Below are positions 50,045 to 59,551 of a stretch of 64,000 bases of DNA, piece by piece. The number at the start of each line of letters is the position of its first letter. Position 1 is the stretch's first letter. The stretch comes from Mycolicibacterium nivoides. GTDB lineage: Bacteria > Actinomycetota > Actinomycetes > Mycobacteriales > Mycobacteriaceae. The stretch is from assembly GCF_003855255.1 (NCBI RefSeq), contig NZ_CP034072.1, positions 3,154,727-3,218,726 of the forward strand, in the 5' to 3' direction. A program made the translations under genes and the position numbers. The notes under the pieces are model-generated. The model saw nothing but the letters and a program-made list of their open reading frames with translations, was not told where the DNA came from and did no database searches.

Positions 50045-51612
50045 GCACCGGGATGGGGTTGCGCGGCGACCGGCTGCACCGGTACGTCACCGCGTTCTGC
50101 CCGCACTGCCACGACGAGGCACCCGAGCTCCCGCTGGCCGACGTCGCGCGCCTGGCCGGCATCCTGGTCGAGCGCGACGGGCAGGTCTGGCTCGAACGCG
50201 GCTGCCGCACACACGGATTGGTGAGGACCCTGTACGACGAGGATCCCGAGATCCTGTCCTACCTGGAAGAGTGGACCGCCCCGACCAAGGCCCACATCCC
50301 CGACATGGCCGGGAACTTCGACCCCATTCCCTCGGCCTATCTGCGTGGCCTGCCCGAGATGCAGACGCAGCACACCTGCATCCTCCTGGAGGACATCGCC
50401 GAGACCTGCAACCTGCGCTGCCCGACCTGTTTCACCGACAGCTCACCCGATTTGCGCCACGTGGTGCCCACCGCCGACGTGCTGGCCAACGTCGACCAGA
50501 GGTTGGCCCGGGAGAACGGCCGCATCGACGTCCTGATGCTCAGCGGGGGCGAGCCGACGCTGCACCCGAACCTGGCGGAGCTGCTCGATGAACTGGTCGC
50601 CCGGCCGATCACCCGAATCCTGGTCAACAGCAACGGGGTCCGCATCGCCAATGACGACGCGCTGCTCGATCTGCTCACCTCGCACCGCGAACGCGTCGAG
50701 GTCTACCTCCAGTACGACGGGTTGTCCGAGCAAGCCCACCGCCACCACCGTGGCGGAGATCTGCGGAGAACCAAAAGCCAAGCCCTCCGGCGGCTCTCCG
50801 AGCGGGAGATCTTCACGACCCTGGTGATGACGTGCGCACTGGGGGTCAACGACGACGAGATCGGGGACATGGTCCGCCTGGCCCTGGACACGCCGTACGT
50901 CGGCGGGCTCACCATCCAGCCGCAGTTCGGCTCCGGTCGCTCCGGCGCGATCGACCCGATGAACCGGCTCACCCACACCGGGGTGCTCAAACGGCTGGGA
51001 CCGCAGACCGACGGCGCCGTCACCTGGCGCGACCTGACGGCACTGCCCTGCTCGCACCCGCACTGCTGTTCGGTCGGCTACCTGGTCCGCGACGACAGCG
51101 ACCAGTGGCGTTCGCTGGTGTCTCTGATCGGCACCGAAAGCCTCAAGGACAAGCTGGGCCTGGTCTCCAACCGGATCGCCGACACCGAGCTCCCCCGCCA
51201 GCTGCGCATGGCGGTGCAGGAGTCACTACTCGGGCTGCTCTCGGAACAGTCCTCGCTGTCGCATCCTCAGATCGGCGACGTCTGGCGCGCCATCTGTGAG
51301 AGCTGCGACCTGGGTATGGGGACACTGCTGACCCTGGCGTCCTCCGCACTGCCGGGCCGCCGCCGCAAGATCCGCAAACTGCTCGGCGAGCGCGTGGTGC
51401 GACTGACCGTCAAACCGTTCATGGACATGTCCACGATGATCGAGGAGCGCCTGATTCAGTGCTGTGTGCACGTCGGCACCCGCTCGTCGCAGCCGGATTC
51501 GGCGCACCATCAGTGCGCGCCGTTCTGCGCCGTCCAGGCCTGGCCGGCGCTCGGACGTCAACGGCTGTCCTTGTCGGCCGGACAGGCATTACCGCTCATC
51601 GAGATTCGATAG
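50041..51612 (+). CDS. Radical SAM protein (Tes/MJ0619-like group)
   Basis: The 523-residue enzyme starts at GTG 50041. It has an N-terminal Cys segment (CPHC at 20-23, GCRTHG near 55), the cluster-binding motif CNLRCPTC (Cys123, 127, 130), LMLSGGEPTLHP and a C-terminal Cys-rich region (PCSHPHCCSVGYL, CESCDLGMG, CCVHVGTR, HHQCAPFCAV), which may hold extra clusters. This pattern recalls the MJ0619 pterin methylase and tetraether lipid synthase (Tes) group. Substrate in mycobacteria is unknown; a lipid C-C coupling or methylation role is only a possibility. It is coupled to the small membrane protein upstream. Confidence 0.8.
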   Translation: MSTGMGLRGDRLHRYVTAFCPHCHDEAPELPLADVARLAGILVERDGQVWLERGCRTHGLVRTLYDEDPEILSYLEEWTAPTKAHIPDMAGNFDPIPSAYLRGLPEMQTQHTCILLEDIAETCNLRCPTCFTDSSPDLRHVVPTADVLANVDQRLARENGRIDVLMLSGGEPTLHPNLAELLDELVARPITRILVNSNGVRIANDDALLDLLTSHRERVEVYLQYDGLSEQAHRHHRGGDLRRTKSQALRRLSEREIFTTLVMTCALGVNDDEIGDMVRLALDTPYVGGLTIQPQFGSGRSGAIDPMNRLTHTGVLKRLGPQTDGAVTWRDLTALPCSHPHCCSVGYLVRDDSDQWRSLVSLIGTESLKDKLGLVSNRIADTELPRQLRMAVQESLLGLLSEQSSLSHPQIGDVWRAICESCDLGMGTLLTLASSALPGRRRKIRKLLGERVVRLTVKPFMDMSTMIEERLIQCCVHVGTRSSQPDSAHHQCAPFCAVQAWPALGRQRLSLSAGQALPLIEIR

Positions 51613-51808
51613 GGGTGGCGAAAAACCAGGTCGTGGCGCACATCGAGCTCGACAAGCAGGTCAAACGGGTTTTCTGCCAGGCGCCGATGGCAGAAACTGC
51701 GAACTGGTGTTCCTAACCGTCCTCTTAAGCTGCTAACTTCCCATGAAGTGGGTGTCCCACTGCCGGGGGGCCTGCCAACTCTTTTTGGACCAGTCAGGAG
51801 TGAATGCC

Positions 51809-52876
51809 TTGAAGACGAATATCAGTACGGCCTTTGCCGGAGCGGCCATTGCCGCTGCGGCGATCGTCGCCGGCGCCCCGATGGCGCTCGCCGACGCCGA
51901 CACCAGTGCCGTCACCACCGCTTCGCTCGGCGGCCAGGGCAAGCTGGACGGCGGCACCCAGGTCTGGACCGTGACCGACCTCAAGCCCAGCACCGACACC
52001 ATCAACTACGCGCCGCACGGCACCCTGTGGGAGGTCACTGCGACCAACGAGGCTCTCCAGGGTTCGGTGACGCCGATCGTCTCCAACTTCAACGTCCGCG
52101 CGGCCGACGGCCAGAACTACCGCGCCCTCTTCCAGGTGCCCAGCACCCAGGGCGTCAACCCTGCCACCCTCGCCCAGGGGCAGAAGACCAGCGGCAAGAT
52201 CTACTTCGACGTGACCGGTGACCAGCCGACCTCCGTCGTCTACAACGCAGGCGGCAACGACGTCCTGGTGTGGAACAAGACCGCCGCGCCCGCCGCAACC
52301 CCGGCCGCCGCCGGCGCGCCGAAGCGTCCGGCTCCCGCCGCAGCCCCGGCTGCCACCCCCGCCGCTCCGGCCGCCGCAACCCCGGCCGCACCGGCCGCTC
52401 TGACCCCGGCCGCACCCGCCGCCACCCCGGCTGCACCGGCCGGCACCGGCGCGGGTAGCCGCGCGGCGGACCTGCCCGCTGCCACCCCGGCACCCGGCGC
52501 ACCGGCCGCAACCCCGGCCGGCACCGAAGCGGTTCCGGCCGCTCCGGCACCGGGCGCACCGGCCTCCGAGTCGACCCCGGTCGCGCACGGCACCCCGGTC
52601 GCCGAGGGTGTCCCGGCAGCGGCCCCCGCAGGTGCCGGCAATGCCGCCACCGCGGTTCCGCCGGCCGAGGGTGTGCCCGCCGAGGGTGCCCCCGTCCCCG
52701 CCGCCGCTCCCGGCGCTCCGGCTGCTCCCGCGGCTCCGGCACCGGGCGCTCCGGCAGCTCCGGCAGCTCCGGCCACCGAACCGGCACTGGTTCCGGCAGG
52801 CACCCAGCCGGCCGTCACCACGCCCGCCCCGGCCCCCGCGGTCGCGCCGGCGAGCAACCACGGGACTGCGTCCTGA
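51809..52876 (+). CDS. MPT63-like secreted protein with Ala/Pro-rich extension
   Basis: The product (355 residues) starts most likely at TTG 51809, because CAGGAG lies 8 bp upstream; GTG 51800 would abut that site. A signal peptide (KTNISTAFAGAAIAAAAIVA, cut near LADA) precedes a domain of about 130 residues that matches MPT63 (Rv1926c): TVTDLKPSTD, LWEVTATNEALQGSVTPIVS, KIYFDVTGDQPT, DVLVWNK. MPT63 has an immunoglobulin-like fold of unknown function. Unlike MPT63 it carries about 190 more residues of Ala/Pro repeats (PAAPAAPAPGAPA type), as in Apa-like mannosylated antigens. A strong terminator follows. Confidence 0.82.
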   Translation: MKTNISTAFAGAAIAAAAIVAGAPMALADADTSAVTTASLGGQGKLDGGTQVWTVTDLKPSTDTINYAPHGTLWEVTATNEALQGSVTPIVSNFNVRAADGQNYRALFQVPSTQGVNPATLAQGQKTSGKIYFDVTGDQPTSVVYNAGGNDVLVWNKTAAPAATPAAAGAPKRPAPAAAPAATPAAPAAATPAAPAALTPAAPAATPAAPAGTGAGSRAADLPAATPAPGAPAATPAGTEAVPAAPAPGAPASESTPVAHGTPVAEGVPAAAPAGAGNAATAVPPAEGVPAEGAPVPAAAPGAPAAPAAPAPGAPAAPAAPATEPALVPAGTQPAVTTPAPAPAVAPASNHGTAS

Positions 52877-52892
52877 TCTAGGTAGTCACGGC

Positions 52893-52933
52893 AACGGCCG
52901 GACGCGGGCAACCGCGTCCGGCCGTTGTTTTTT
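52893..52933 (+). terminator. Strong Rho-independent terminator
   Basis: The 15-base arms at 52893-52907 and 52912-52926 are perfect complements (AACGGCCGG outer part) around GCAA, followed by TTGTTTTTT (52925-52933). It ends the MPT63-like transcript. The U-run makes it a textbook intrinsic terminator, unusual for mycobacteria. Confidence 0.92.
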
Positions 52934-52978
52934 GTGGAGCTGTCAAAGTGCGGGCAGAGAATCGTTTCCGAAAACGAG

Positions 52979-53923
52979 TCAGGCGATCGACAGCGCGATG
53001 CCGTCGAGAATGTCGTGCTCACTGACCACCAGTTCGCCGATGCCGGCCCGCTGCCCGAGTACGGCCGCCAACTCCTCGACGATGATCGCGCCGCCGCCGA
53101 TCACATCGGCACGGCCGGCATGCATCGGCCCGAGCGCCAGGCGTTGGGCCTTGGTCATCCCGATCAGCTGCTCACACACCCCGAGCAGCTCGTCGAATCC
53201 GATGCGGGACAGGTGAATTGCATCGGGATCGTATTCGGTCATCCGCTGTGCCAGCGCCGAGAGCGTCGTCATCGTCCCGGCCACACCCACCCAGGTGTGC
53301 GCGCCCTCGACCGGCACCACCCGCAGCGCCTCGGCCAGGCCGTCACGGGCCACCGCCCGAGCCCGCGCCACCTCGTCCGCGGTGGGCGGATCAGAATGCA
53401 GGCACCGTTCGGTGAGCCGCACACACCCGATGTCGGCGGAGAAGCTGGCCCGCACAGCGGTGTCGCCGCGCACCACCTCGGTCGAGCCGCCACCCAGATC
53501 GACGACCACGAACGGGCCCGCGGCAGGGTCGAGTTCACCTACCGCGCCCCGGAAGGACAACTCGGCCTCTTCGGTGCCGGTGATGACCTCCGCCAGGGAC
53601 CCCGGGACCACCTTGCCCAAGAGCCGCGCGGTCATCGCGAAGAACTCGTCACGATTGCCTGCATCGCGCGCCGCCGAGGTCGCGACCATCCGCACGGCGG
53701 TGACCGAACTCTCGGCCATCATTGCCACGTAGTCGGCCAATGCGGATTCGGTGCGCGCCAACGCTTCCGGAGCGAACTGCCCCGTGGCATCCACACCCTG
53801 CCCCAGCCGCACGACCCGCATCTCGCGGTGCACGTCACGCAGCTTGCCGTCCACCACGTCGGCGATCAGCAGACGAATCGAGTTGGTGCCACAGTCGATC
53901 GCGCCGACCCTGCTCAAACCCAT
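52979..53923 (-). CDS. ppx: Ppx/GppA family phosphatase
   Basis: This 314-residue actin-fold phosphatase has RVGAIDCGTNSIRLLIADV, a second phosphate loop VVDLGGGSTEVV and TYVG-equivalent WVGVAGTMTTLSAL. It belongs to the short mycobacterial exopolyphosphatase group (Rv1026, Ppx2, and Rv0496). It hydrolyses polyphosphate or pppGpp; which one is not decidable here. It starts at ATG 53923, overlapping the DUF501 gene, and ends the conserved run eno - ftsB - DUF501 - ppx. Confidence 0.93.
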   Translation of the reverse strand: MGLSRVGAIDCGTNSIRLLIADVVDGKLRDVHREMRVVRLGQGVDATGQFAPEALARTESALADYVAMMAESSVTAVRMVATSAARDAGNRDEFFAMTARLLGKVVPGSLAEVITGTEEAELSFRGAVGELDPAAGPFVVVDLGGGSTEVVRGDTAVRASFSADIGCVRLTERCLHSDPPTADEVARARAVARDGLAEALRVVPVEGAHTWVGVAGTMTTLSALAQRMTEYDPDAIHLSRIGFDELLGVCEQLIGMTKAQRLALGPMHAGRADVIGGGAIIVEELAAVLGQRAGIGELVVSEHDILDGIALSIA

Positions 53924-54405
53924 ACCTCACGATCCAGGATTCCGGCCATCCCCGGCTCGGCCGCCAGCACTGCCAGCGCCTCGTCACCAAAGGGATTGAC
54001 CCCGCGGCCTTTTGCCAATGAGTGGGCCATCACCACGTGCAGACATTTCACCCGGTCGGGCATGCCGCCCCCGGTGAACGTCGTGCCCAGCGGCTCGATC
54101 GCGTCCCGCTCGGCCAGATACGACTCATGCGCCCGCCGGTAGGCCGCGGCCAGTTCCTCGTCCTGTTGCAGGCGTTCGGACATGTCCCGCATCAGCCCGG
54201 AGGATTCCAGCCGGCTTGCGGCCGCCGTGAGCGCCGGATGCGTCAGGTAGTAGAGCGTCGGGAACGGCGTGCCATCGGGAAGTCTGGGTGCGGTCTTCAC
54301 CACCGCGGGCTCGCCGTTGGGGCAGCGGTAGGCGATCTCGAGGACACCGCGCGGCTCCCGGCCCAATTGCCGTGTCACGGCCTCGATGTCGGCGGGATCA
54401 ACCAT
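53914..54405 (-). CDS. DUF501 family protein (Rv1025-like)
   Basis: This 163-residue protein of the actinobacterial DUF501 family includes LGREPRGVLEIAYRCPNGEP, TPFPTLYYLTHP and the C-terminal CLHVVMAHSLAKGRGVNPFGDEA. The function is unknown. ATG 54405 fits the family start; the longer frame to 54516 lies inside ftsB. The overlap with both neighbours (8 and 10 bp) and conserved order suggest a link to cell division or polyphosphate. Confidence 0.9.
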   Translation of the reverse strand: MVDPADIEAVTRQLGREPRGVLEIAYRCPNGEPAVVKTAPRLPDGTPFPTLYYLTHPALTAAASRLESSGLMRDMSERLQQDEELAAAYRRAHESYLAERDAIEPLGTTFTGGGMPDRVKCLHVVMAHSLAKGRGVNPFGDEALAVLAAEPGMAGILDREVWV

Positions 54406-55102
54406 TGGGACCTCTGGGCTCGGCAGGCGGCGGCGGAACAGGCGGTGCGGGTGGCCCGCCCGGCGCCGGCGGGGGCCCGCCGATCGTCGGGGAAACCCCG
54501 TGCGGCTCATCGGCAATCGTGTGCCACAGCGAGGTGTACCAGGGCTGCCCCGCGGGCACGGACGAACCGGGCAGCGCCGGTGTTCCCGGGTCTGCCGACA
54601 CCATGGCCCCGGGCGGCAGTTGCACCTGGTACGGGGTGTCGCCGGGCATGACGAAGCCGAGCCGCTCCCTGGCCTGGGCCGCGATGAACACCGGGTCGGC
54701 CAGCTTGACCTTCTGCTGTTCGAGGTCGGCGATCTGGGCCCGCAACCGTTCCTCGCTGGCTTTGAGTTGTTTCATCTCGGTGCGCTGGGCGAAGTAGGTG
54801 CGCACCGGCCCGGCGATGGTCAGCGTCAGCACGCACACCACCGCGGCCAGGATCGCCGCCCGGCGGGCCGTCGACCCGAACCGCTGTTCGGACTGCAGCT
54901 CGGCCTGCTGCTGAGCTTGCACCGCAATGGCTTTGGTGACCTTCTCATCGGCTACCGGCTCAGCCTGCGCCGGGCGGGATTCGGCCGCCCGGCGCCGGGG
55001 CTGCGAAGCACGCGGCCGATTCGATTCCCCGGCCTTGCCCGGCTTGCCGGGTCGGGAGGCCGGGGACCGTCTCTTCGGATCGGGCCGCTTCGCTTCGGGC
55101 AT
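54398..55102 (-). CDS. ftsB: Septum formation initiator FtsB/DivIC
   Basis: The 234-residue product has a basic, disordered N-terminus (about 90 residues with KRPDPKRRSPASRPGKPGKA), one membrane helix (AAILAAVVCVLTLTIAGPVR), a coiled coil (EMKQLKASEERLRAQIADLE) and the family segment VFIAAQARERLGFVMPGDTPY. FtsB bridges FtsQ and FtsL in the divisome. The Pro/Gly tail ends with a PPAPGGPPAPPVPPP stretch. It lies 27 bp after eno, matching Rv1024. Confidence 0.92.
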   Translation of the reverse strand: MPEAKRPDPKRRSPASRPGKPGKAGESNRPRASQPRRRAAESRPAQAEPVADEKVTKAIAVQAQQQAELQSEQRFGSTARRAAILAAVVCVLTLTIAGPVRTYFAQRTEMKQLKASEERLRAQIADLEQQKVKLADPVFIAAQARERLGFVMPGDTPYQVQLPPGAMVSADPGTPALPGSSVPAGQPWYTSLWHTIADEPHGVSPTIGGPPPAPGGPPAPPVPPPPAEPRGPNG

Positions 55103-55129
55103 CGACGTGTTGGTGCGCAGACGCCTGCG

Positions 55130-56488
<1,359 letters not shown>

Positions 56489-56497
56489 TCACACGTG

Positions 56498-57229
56498 TCA
56501 CAAGCCGTGACCGGCCGCGTATGCCGTCGCCCAGTCCCGCACCATTCGGGCGTACTGCTCGGAGTTGTTGTAGGCCTTCAGCGCCGTCATCCAGCCTCTC
56601 GGGGTGGACAGGTCCTTGCCGTACCAGCACAGCAGGCCGGCCGCCGACAGCGCCGCGTCGTCGAAATTGTCCGGGCTCACCACCCCGTCGTTGTTGGCGT
56701 CGACGCCGAAGTGCCCCCAGGTCTCCGGGATGAACTGCATCGGCCCCATGGCACGGTCCATCAGCGGATCGCCGTCCAGCTTGCCCTTGTCGGTGTCGGG
56801 AATGCGCAGGTTGCCGGCGGTCCCGTCCAGTTGCACGCCGCGAATCGGCGGGGTGACGTCGCCGTTGCGCGCGATCATCGCGCCGCGGTAGGTGCCGTGG
56901 TGGCTCTCGACCATGCCGATGCCGGCCAACGTGGTCCAGGCCAGTTGGCAATTCGGGTTTTCCACCTGGGCGACGCGCGCGGCGTACGCGTAGGCCTCCA
57001 GGGCGTTGACGGGCATGCCCAGCGCGGGTGCCCGCTGCTCGGCCCACTCGTGCAGCTGATCGGCGGGCCTGCCCTTGGCATAGGTGTCGATCGCGGGCAC
57101 CGGATCCCCGGCCGGCGGCGGCACGCCTTCGGGAATTGGGGTCCCCAGATGCCACGAACAGCTGGATGCCAACAGCAGCGCTGTCGCAGCAATTACGGCG
57201 ACAGCCCGCAGCCAACGCACTGGCGACAC
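56498..57229 (-). CDS. lpqU: Lytic transglycosylase-like lipoprotein LpqU
   Basis: The 243-residue product has a signal with a weak lipobox (ASSC, Cys24). Its SLT-like domain has the catalytic glutamate in GIGMVESHHG (Glu108), the core GPMQFIPETWGHFGVDANND and AALSAAGLLCWYGKDLS, and a C-terminal SLT-type LKAYNNSEQYARMV. It should cleave peptidoglycan glycan strands at the cell surface. It matches Rv1022 in position between mazG and eno; here efeUOB, the DsbA-like gene and the beta-lactamase-like gene are inserted between it and mazG. Confidence 0.92.
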   Translation of the reverse strand: MSPVRWLRAVAVIAATALLLASSCSWHLGTPIPEGVPPPAGDPVPAIDTYAKGRPADQLHEWAEQRAPALGMPVNALEAYAYAARVAQVENPNCQLAWTTLAGIGMVESHHGTYRGAMIARNGDVTPPIRGVQLDGTAGNLRIPDTDKGKLDGDPLMDRAMGPMQFIPETWGHFGVDANNDGVVSPDNFDDAALSAAGLLCWYGKDLSTPRGWMTALKAYNNSEQYARMVRDWATAYAAGHGL

Positions 57230-57355
57230 CGGACTCCCTCAACCCCGCTCTATCTGATTGGCCATCGTCGCATGCGCGCCTATGAACGCGACGAGCGACG
57301 GGCCCGTGCCGGAAGAACGGCAGGTGAAGTCGGCCGGACCCCCAGACCCCCCTGC

Positions 57356-57386
57356 TAAGGTGAGCCACGCCTTGCTATGGCAAGGC
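57356..57386 (+). promoter_or_regulatory. Possible iron-box dyads ahead of efeU
   Basis: TAAGGTGAGCCACGCCTTG (57356-57374) matches about 11 of 19 positions of the mycobacterial IdeR box. It overlaps a perfect dyad GCCTTGC-TATG-GCAAGGC (57369-57386). The location, 52 bp before the efeU start, fits an iron-dependent repressor site. The match is moderate, so the regulator is uncertain. Confidence 0.45.
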
Positions 57387-57437
57387 AAGGCTACGTTTTT
57401 TATGGTGTTTTCACCCCGGTCGAACGAGGACGCTTTG

Positions 57438-58379
57438 ATGACTGCCATCTCGGACGTTCCGACCAGCACGCTGGCCGCGTCCAACATCACATCCCAGGTG
57501 TTCGGCAGTGGCCTGATCGGTTTGCGGGAAGGCCTCGAAGCCGCCATCGTGGTGTCGATCCTGGTCGCGTTTCTGGTCAAGTCCGAACGCCGGGACGCCC
57601 TCAAATGGGTGTGGCTGGGCGTCGGCGCGGCAATCGCCATGACCGTCACCGTCTTCCTCGTGATCCAGTTCGGCGAGAACACCATCAGCGGACTCGGCGC
57701 CGAGGCCATCGCGGGTATCGCCTCACTGATCGCCGTCGTCATCGTCACCACCATGGTGCTGTGGATGAAGCGCGCGTCGGCCTCGATGTCCGGCGAACTG
57801 CGCAGCGAGATGTCGCAGGCGCTGCAGACCGGCGGCCCGGCGGTGGCACTGCTTGCCTTCCTGGCGGTGGGCCGTGAAGGCGTGGAGACCGCACTGTTCA
57901 TGGTCGGCTACGCCGAGGCGGAGACACTCTGGCCGCTGACCGGCCTGATCATCGGCGTGCTGATCGCCGCGGCGATCGCCTACGGCATGTACGCCGGCGC
58001 CGTGCGGATCGACCTCGCCAAGTTCTTCAAGTACACCGGGATCTTCCTGATCGTGGTGGCGGCCGGAATCCTCGCCTATGGGATCAAGGCGCTCCAGACC
58101 GTGGGCTGGCTGCCCGGGCTCAGCGCCAAGGCCTTCGACATGAGCGGCGCGTTCGACTGGTCTGCCTGGTACGGCGAGATCATCCAGGGCGTCTTCAATA
58201 TCGACCCCACGCCGACCGTGCTGCAGTTCGGTGCGTGGCTTGCCTACATCGTCGTGGTGTTGGCGCTGTTCCTGAAGCCGGTCCGCGCTGCCGGCGCGGC
58301 ATCGGCCGGTGCCTCAACTTCCTCCGAGCCGACCGTCGAGCCGGAGACCTCCACCGCATCCGAAAGGTCGACCAAGTGA
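57438..58379 (+). CDS. efeU: FTR1-family iron permease EfeU
   Basis: This 313-residue membrane protein has seven or so helices and both REXXE iron-binding motifs: REGLE (residues 30-34) and REGVE (146-150). It is the ferrous iron or oxidised-iron channel of the EfeUOB system. ATG 57438 has GAGGA 8 bp upstream; the frame from 57258 would add an unrelated hydrophilic N-terminus. The stop overlaps the efeO start (GTGA). Confidence 0.95.
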   Translation: MTAISDVPTSTLAASNITSQVFGSGLIGLREGLEAAIVVSILVAFLVKSERRDALKWVWLGVGAAIAMTVTVFLVIQFGENTISGLGAEAIAGIASLIAVVIVTTMVLWMKRASASMSGELRSEMSQALQTGGPAVALLAFLAVGREGVETALFMVGYAEAETLWPLTGLIIGVLIAAAIAYGMYAGAVRIDLAKFFKYTGIFLIVVAAGILAYGIKALQTVGWLPGLSAKAFDMSGAFDWSAWYGEIIQGVFNIDPTPTVLQFGAWLAYIVVVLALFLKPVRAAGAASAGASTSSEPTVEPETSTASERSTK

Positions 58380-59551
58380 AGATCACCCCTGCCGCCAAGA
58401 CCGGATTCGCGGCTACCGCCGCGGTGCTGGCCGGCATCTCGATGACCGCCTGCCAGGCCAAGGAGGCCGACAGCGGCAGCGCGAGCGGCGACGGTGCCCA
58501 GAAGGCCGCCCAGATCACCGTCGACGCCTCGGACACCGAGTGCAAGCTGTCGGGGACCACCGCGACGACCGGGCCGAGCACATTCGTCGTGACCAACAAC
58601 GGCAACAAGGTCACCGAGTTCTACGTCTACGGCGAGGGCGAGCGGGTCATGGGCGAGGTGGAGAACATCTCCCCCGGGCTCAAGCGGCAGCTGATCGTTC
58701 AGCTCACCCAGCCGGGTACGTACCAGACCTCGTGCCGGCCCGGCATGGTCGGTGAAGGCATCCGCGGCAATTTCGAGGTCACCGGCGATGCCGTGAAGAT
58801 CGACACCGAGGGCAAGTTCAAGGAAGCCGCCGACAGCTACAAGCGCTACGTGCTCAGCCAGACCGATGCGCTGATCCCCTCCACCGAGGCATTCGTCGCA
58901 GCGGTCAAGGCCAAGGACGTCGCCAAGGCCAAGGATCTGTACCCGACCACACGTACTTACTACGAGCGCATCGAGCCGGTCGCCGAGTCGTTCCCCAACG
59001 ATCTCGATCCGCGGATCGACCTTCGCGAGGCCGATCTGGAGCCGGGCCAGAAGTGGACCGGGTTCCACGCGCTGGAGAAGCAGTTGTGGGTCACCGGTCT
59101 GCAGCCCGACGCCGACGCGCTGGCCGATCAGCTGCTCGCCGACGTGAAGGAGCTCGAGGCCGGCGTGAAGGCGCCGGACTGGACCATCGACTCCACCCAG
59201 ATCGCCGGCGGCGCCCAGGGCCTGCTCGACGAGATCGCGTCCAGCAAGATCAGCGGCGAAGAGGACATCTTCAGCCACACCGACCTCTGGGATTTCAAGG
59301 CCAACGTCGAGGGTTCGCAGACCGCGGTGGCCTCGGTGCGACCGATCCTCGATGAGCGCAACGCCGAACTGGGCAAGCGCGTGGACCAGCGGTTCGCCGA
59401 CGTGGAGAAGTTGCTGGAAAAGTATCGTGAAGGCGACGGCTTCGTCTCCTACGACAAGGTGACCGAGCCCCAACGCCAGGAACTGTCACGCGCCATCGAC
59501 GCGCTGAGCAAGGAAGTGAGCCAGGTACAAGGTGTCATCGCCCACCAGTGA
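58376..59551 (+). CDS. efeO: Iron uptake lipoprotein EfeO
   Basis: This 391-residue lipoprotein has lipobox MTAC in the signal (AAVLAGISMTAC). A cupredoxin-like domain follows (residues about 45-135, TFVVTNNGNKVTEFYVYGEG), then the M75 domain with its HXXE motif in the segment WTGFHALEKQLW. EfeO binds iron outside the membrane and delivers it to EfeU. GTG 58376 overlaps the efeU stop, and the end overlaps efeB by 20 bp. Confidence 0.95.
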   Translation: MKITPAAKTGFAATAAVLAGISMTACQAKEADSGSASGDGAQKAAQITVDASDTECKLSGTTATTGPSTFVVTNNGNKVTEFYVYGEGERVMGEVENISPGLKRQLIVQLTQPGTYQTSCRPGMVGEGIRGNFEVTGDAVKIDTEGKFKEAADSYKRYVLSQTDALIPSTEAFVAAVKAKDVAKAKDLYPTTRTYYERIEPVAESFPNDLDPRIDLREADLEPGQKWTGFHALEKQLWVTGLQPDADALADQLLADVKELEAGVKAPDWTIDSTQIAGGAQGLLDEIASSKISGEEDIFSHTDLWDFKANVEGSQTAVASVRPILDERNAELGKRVDQRFADVEKLLEKYREGDGFVSYDKVTEPQRQELSRAIDALSKEVSQVQGVIAHQ

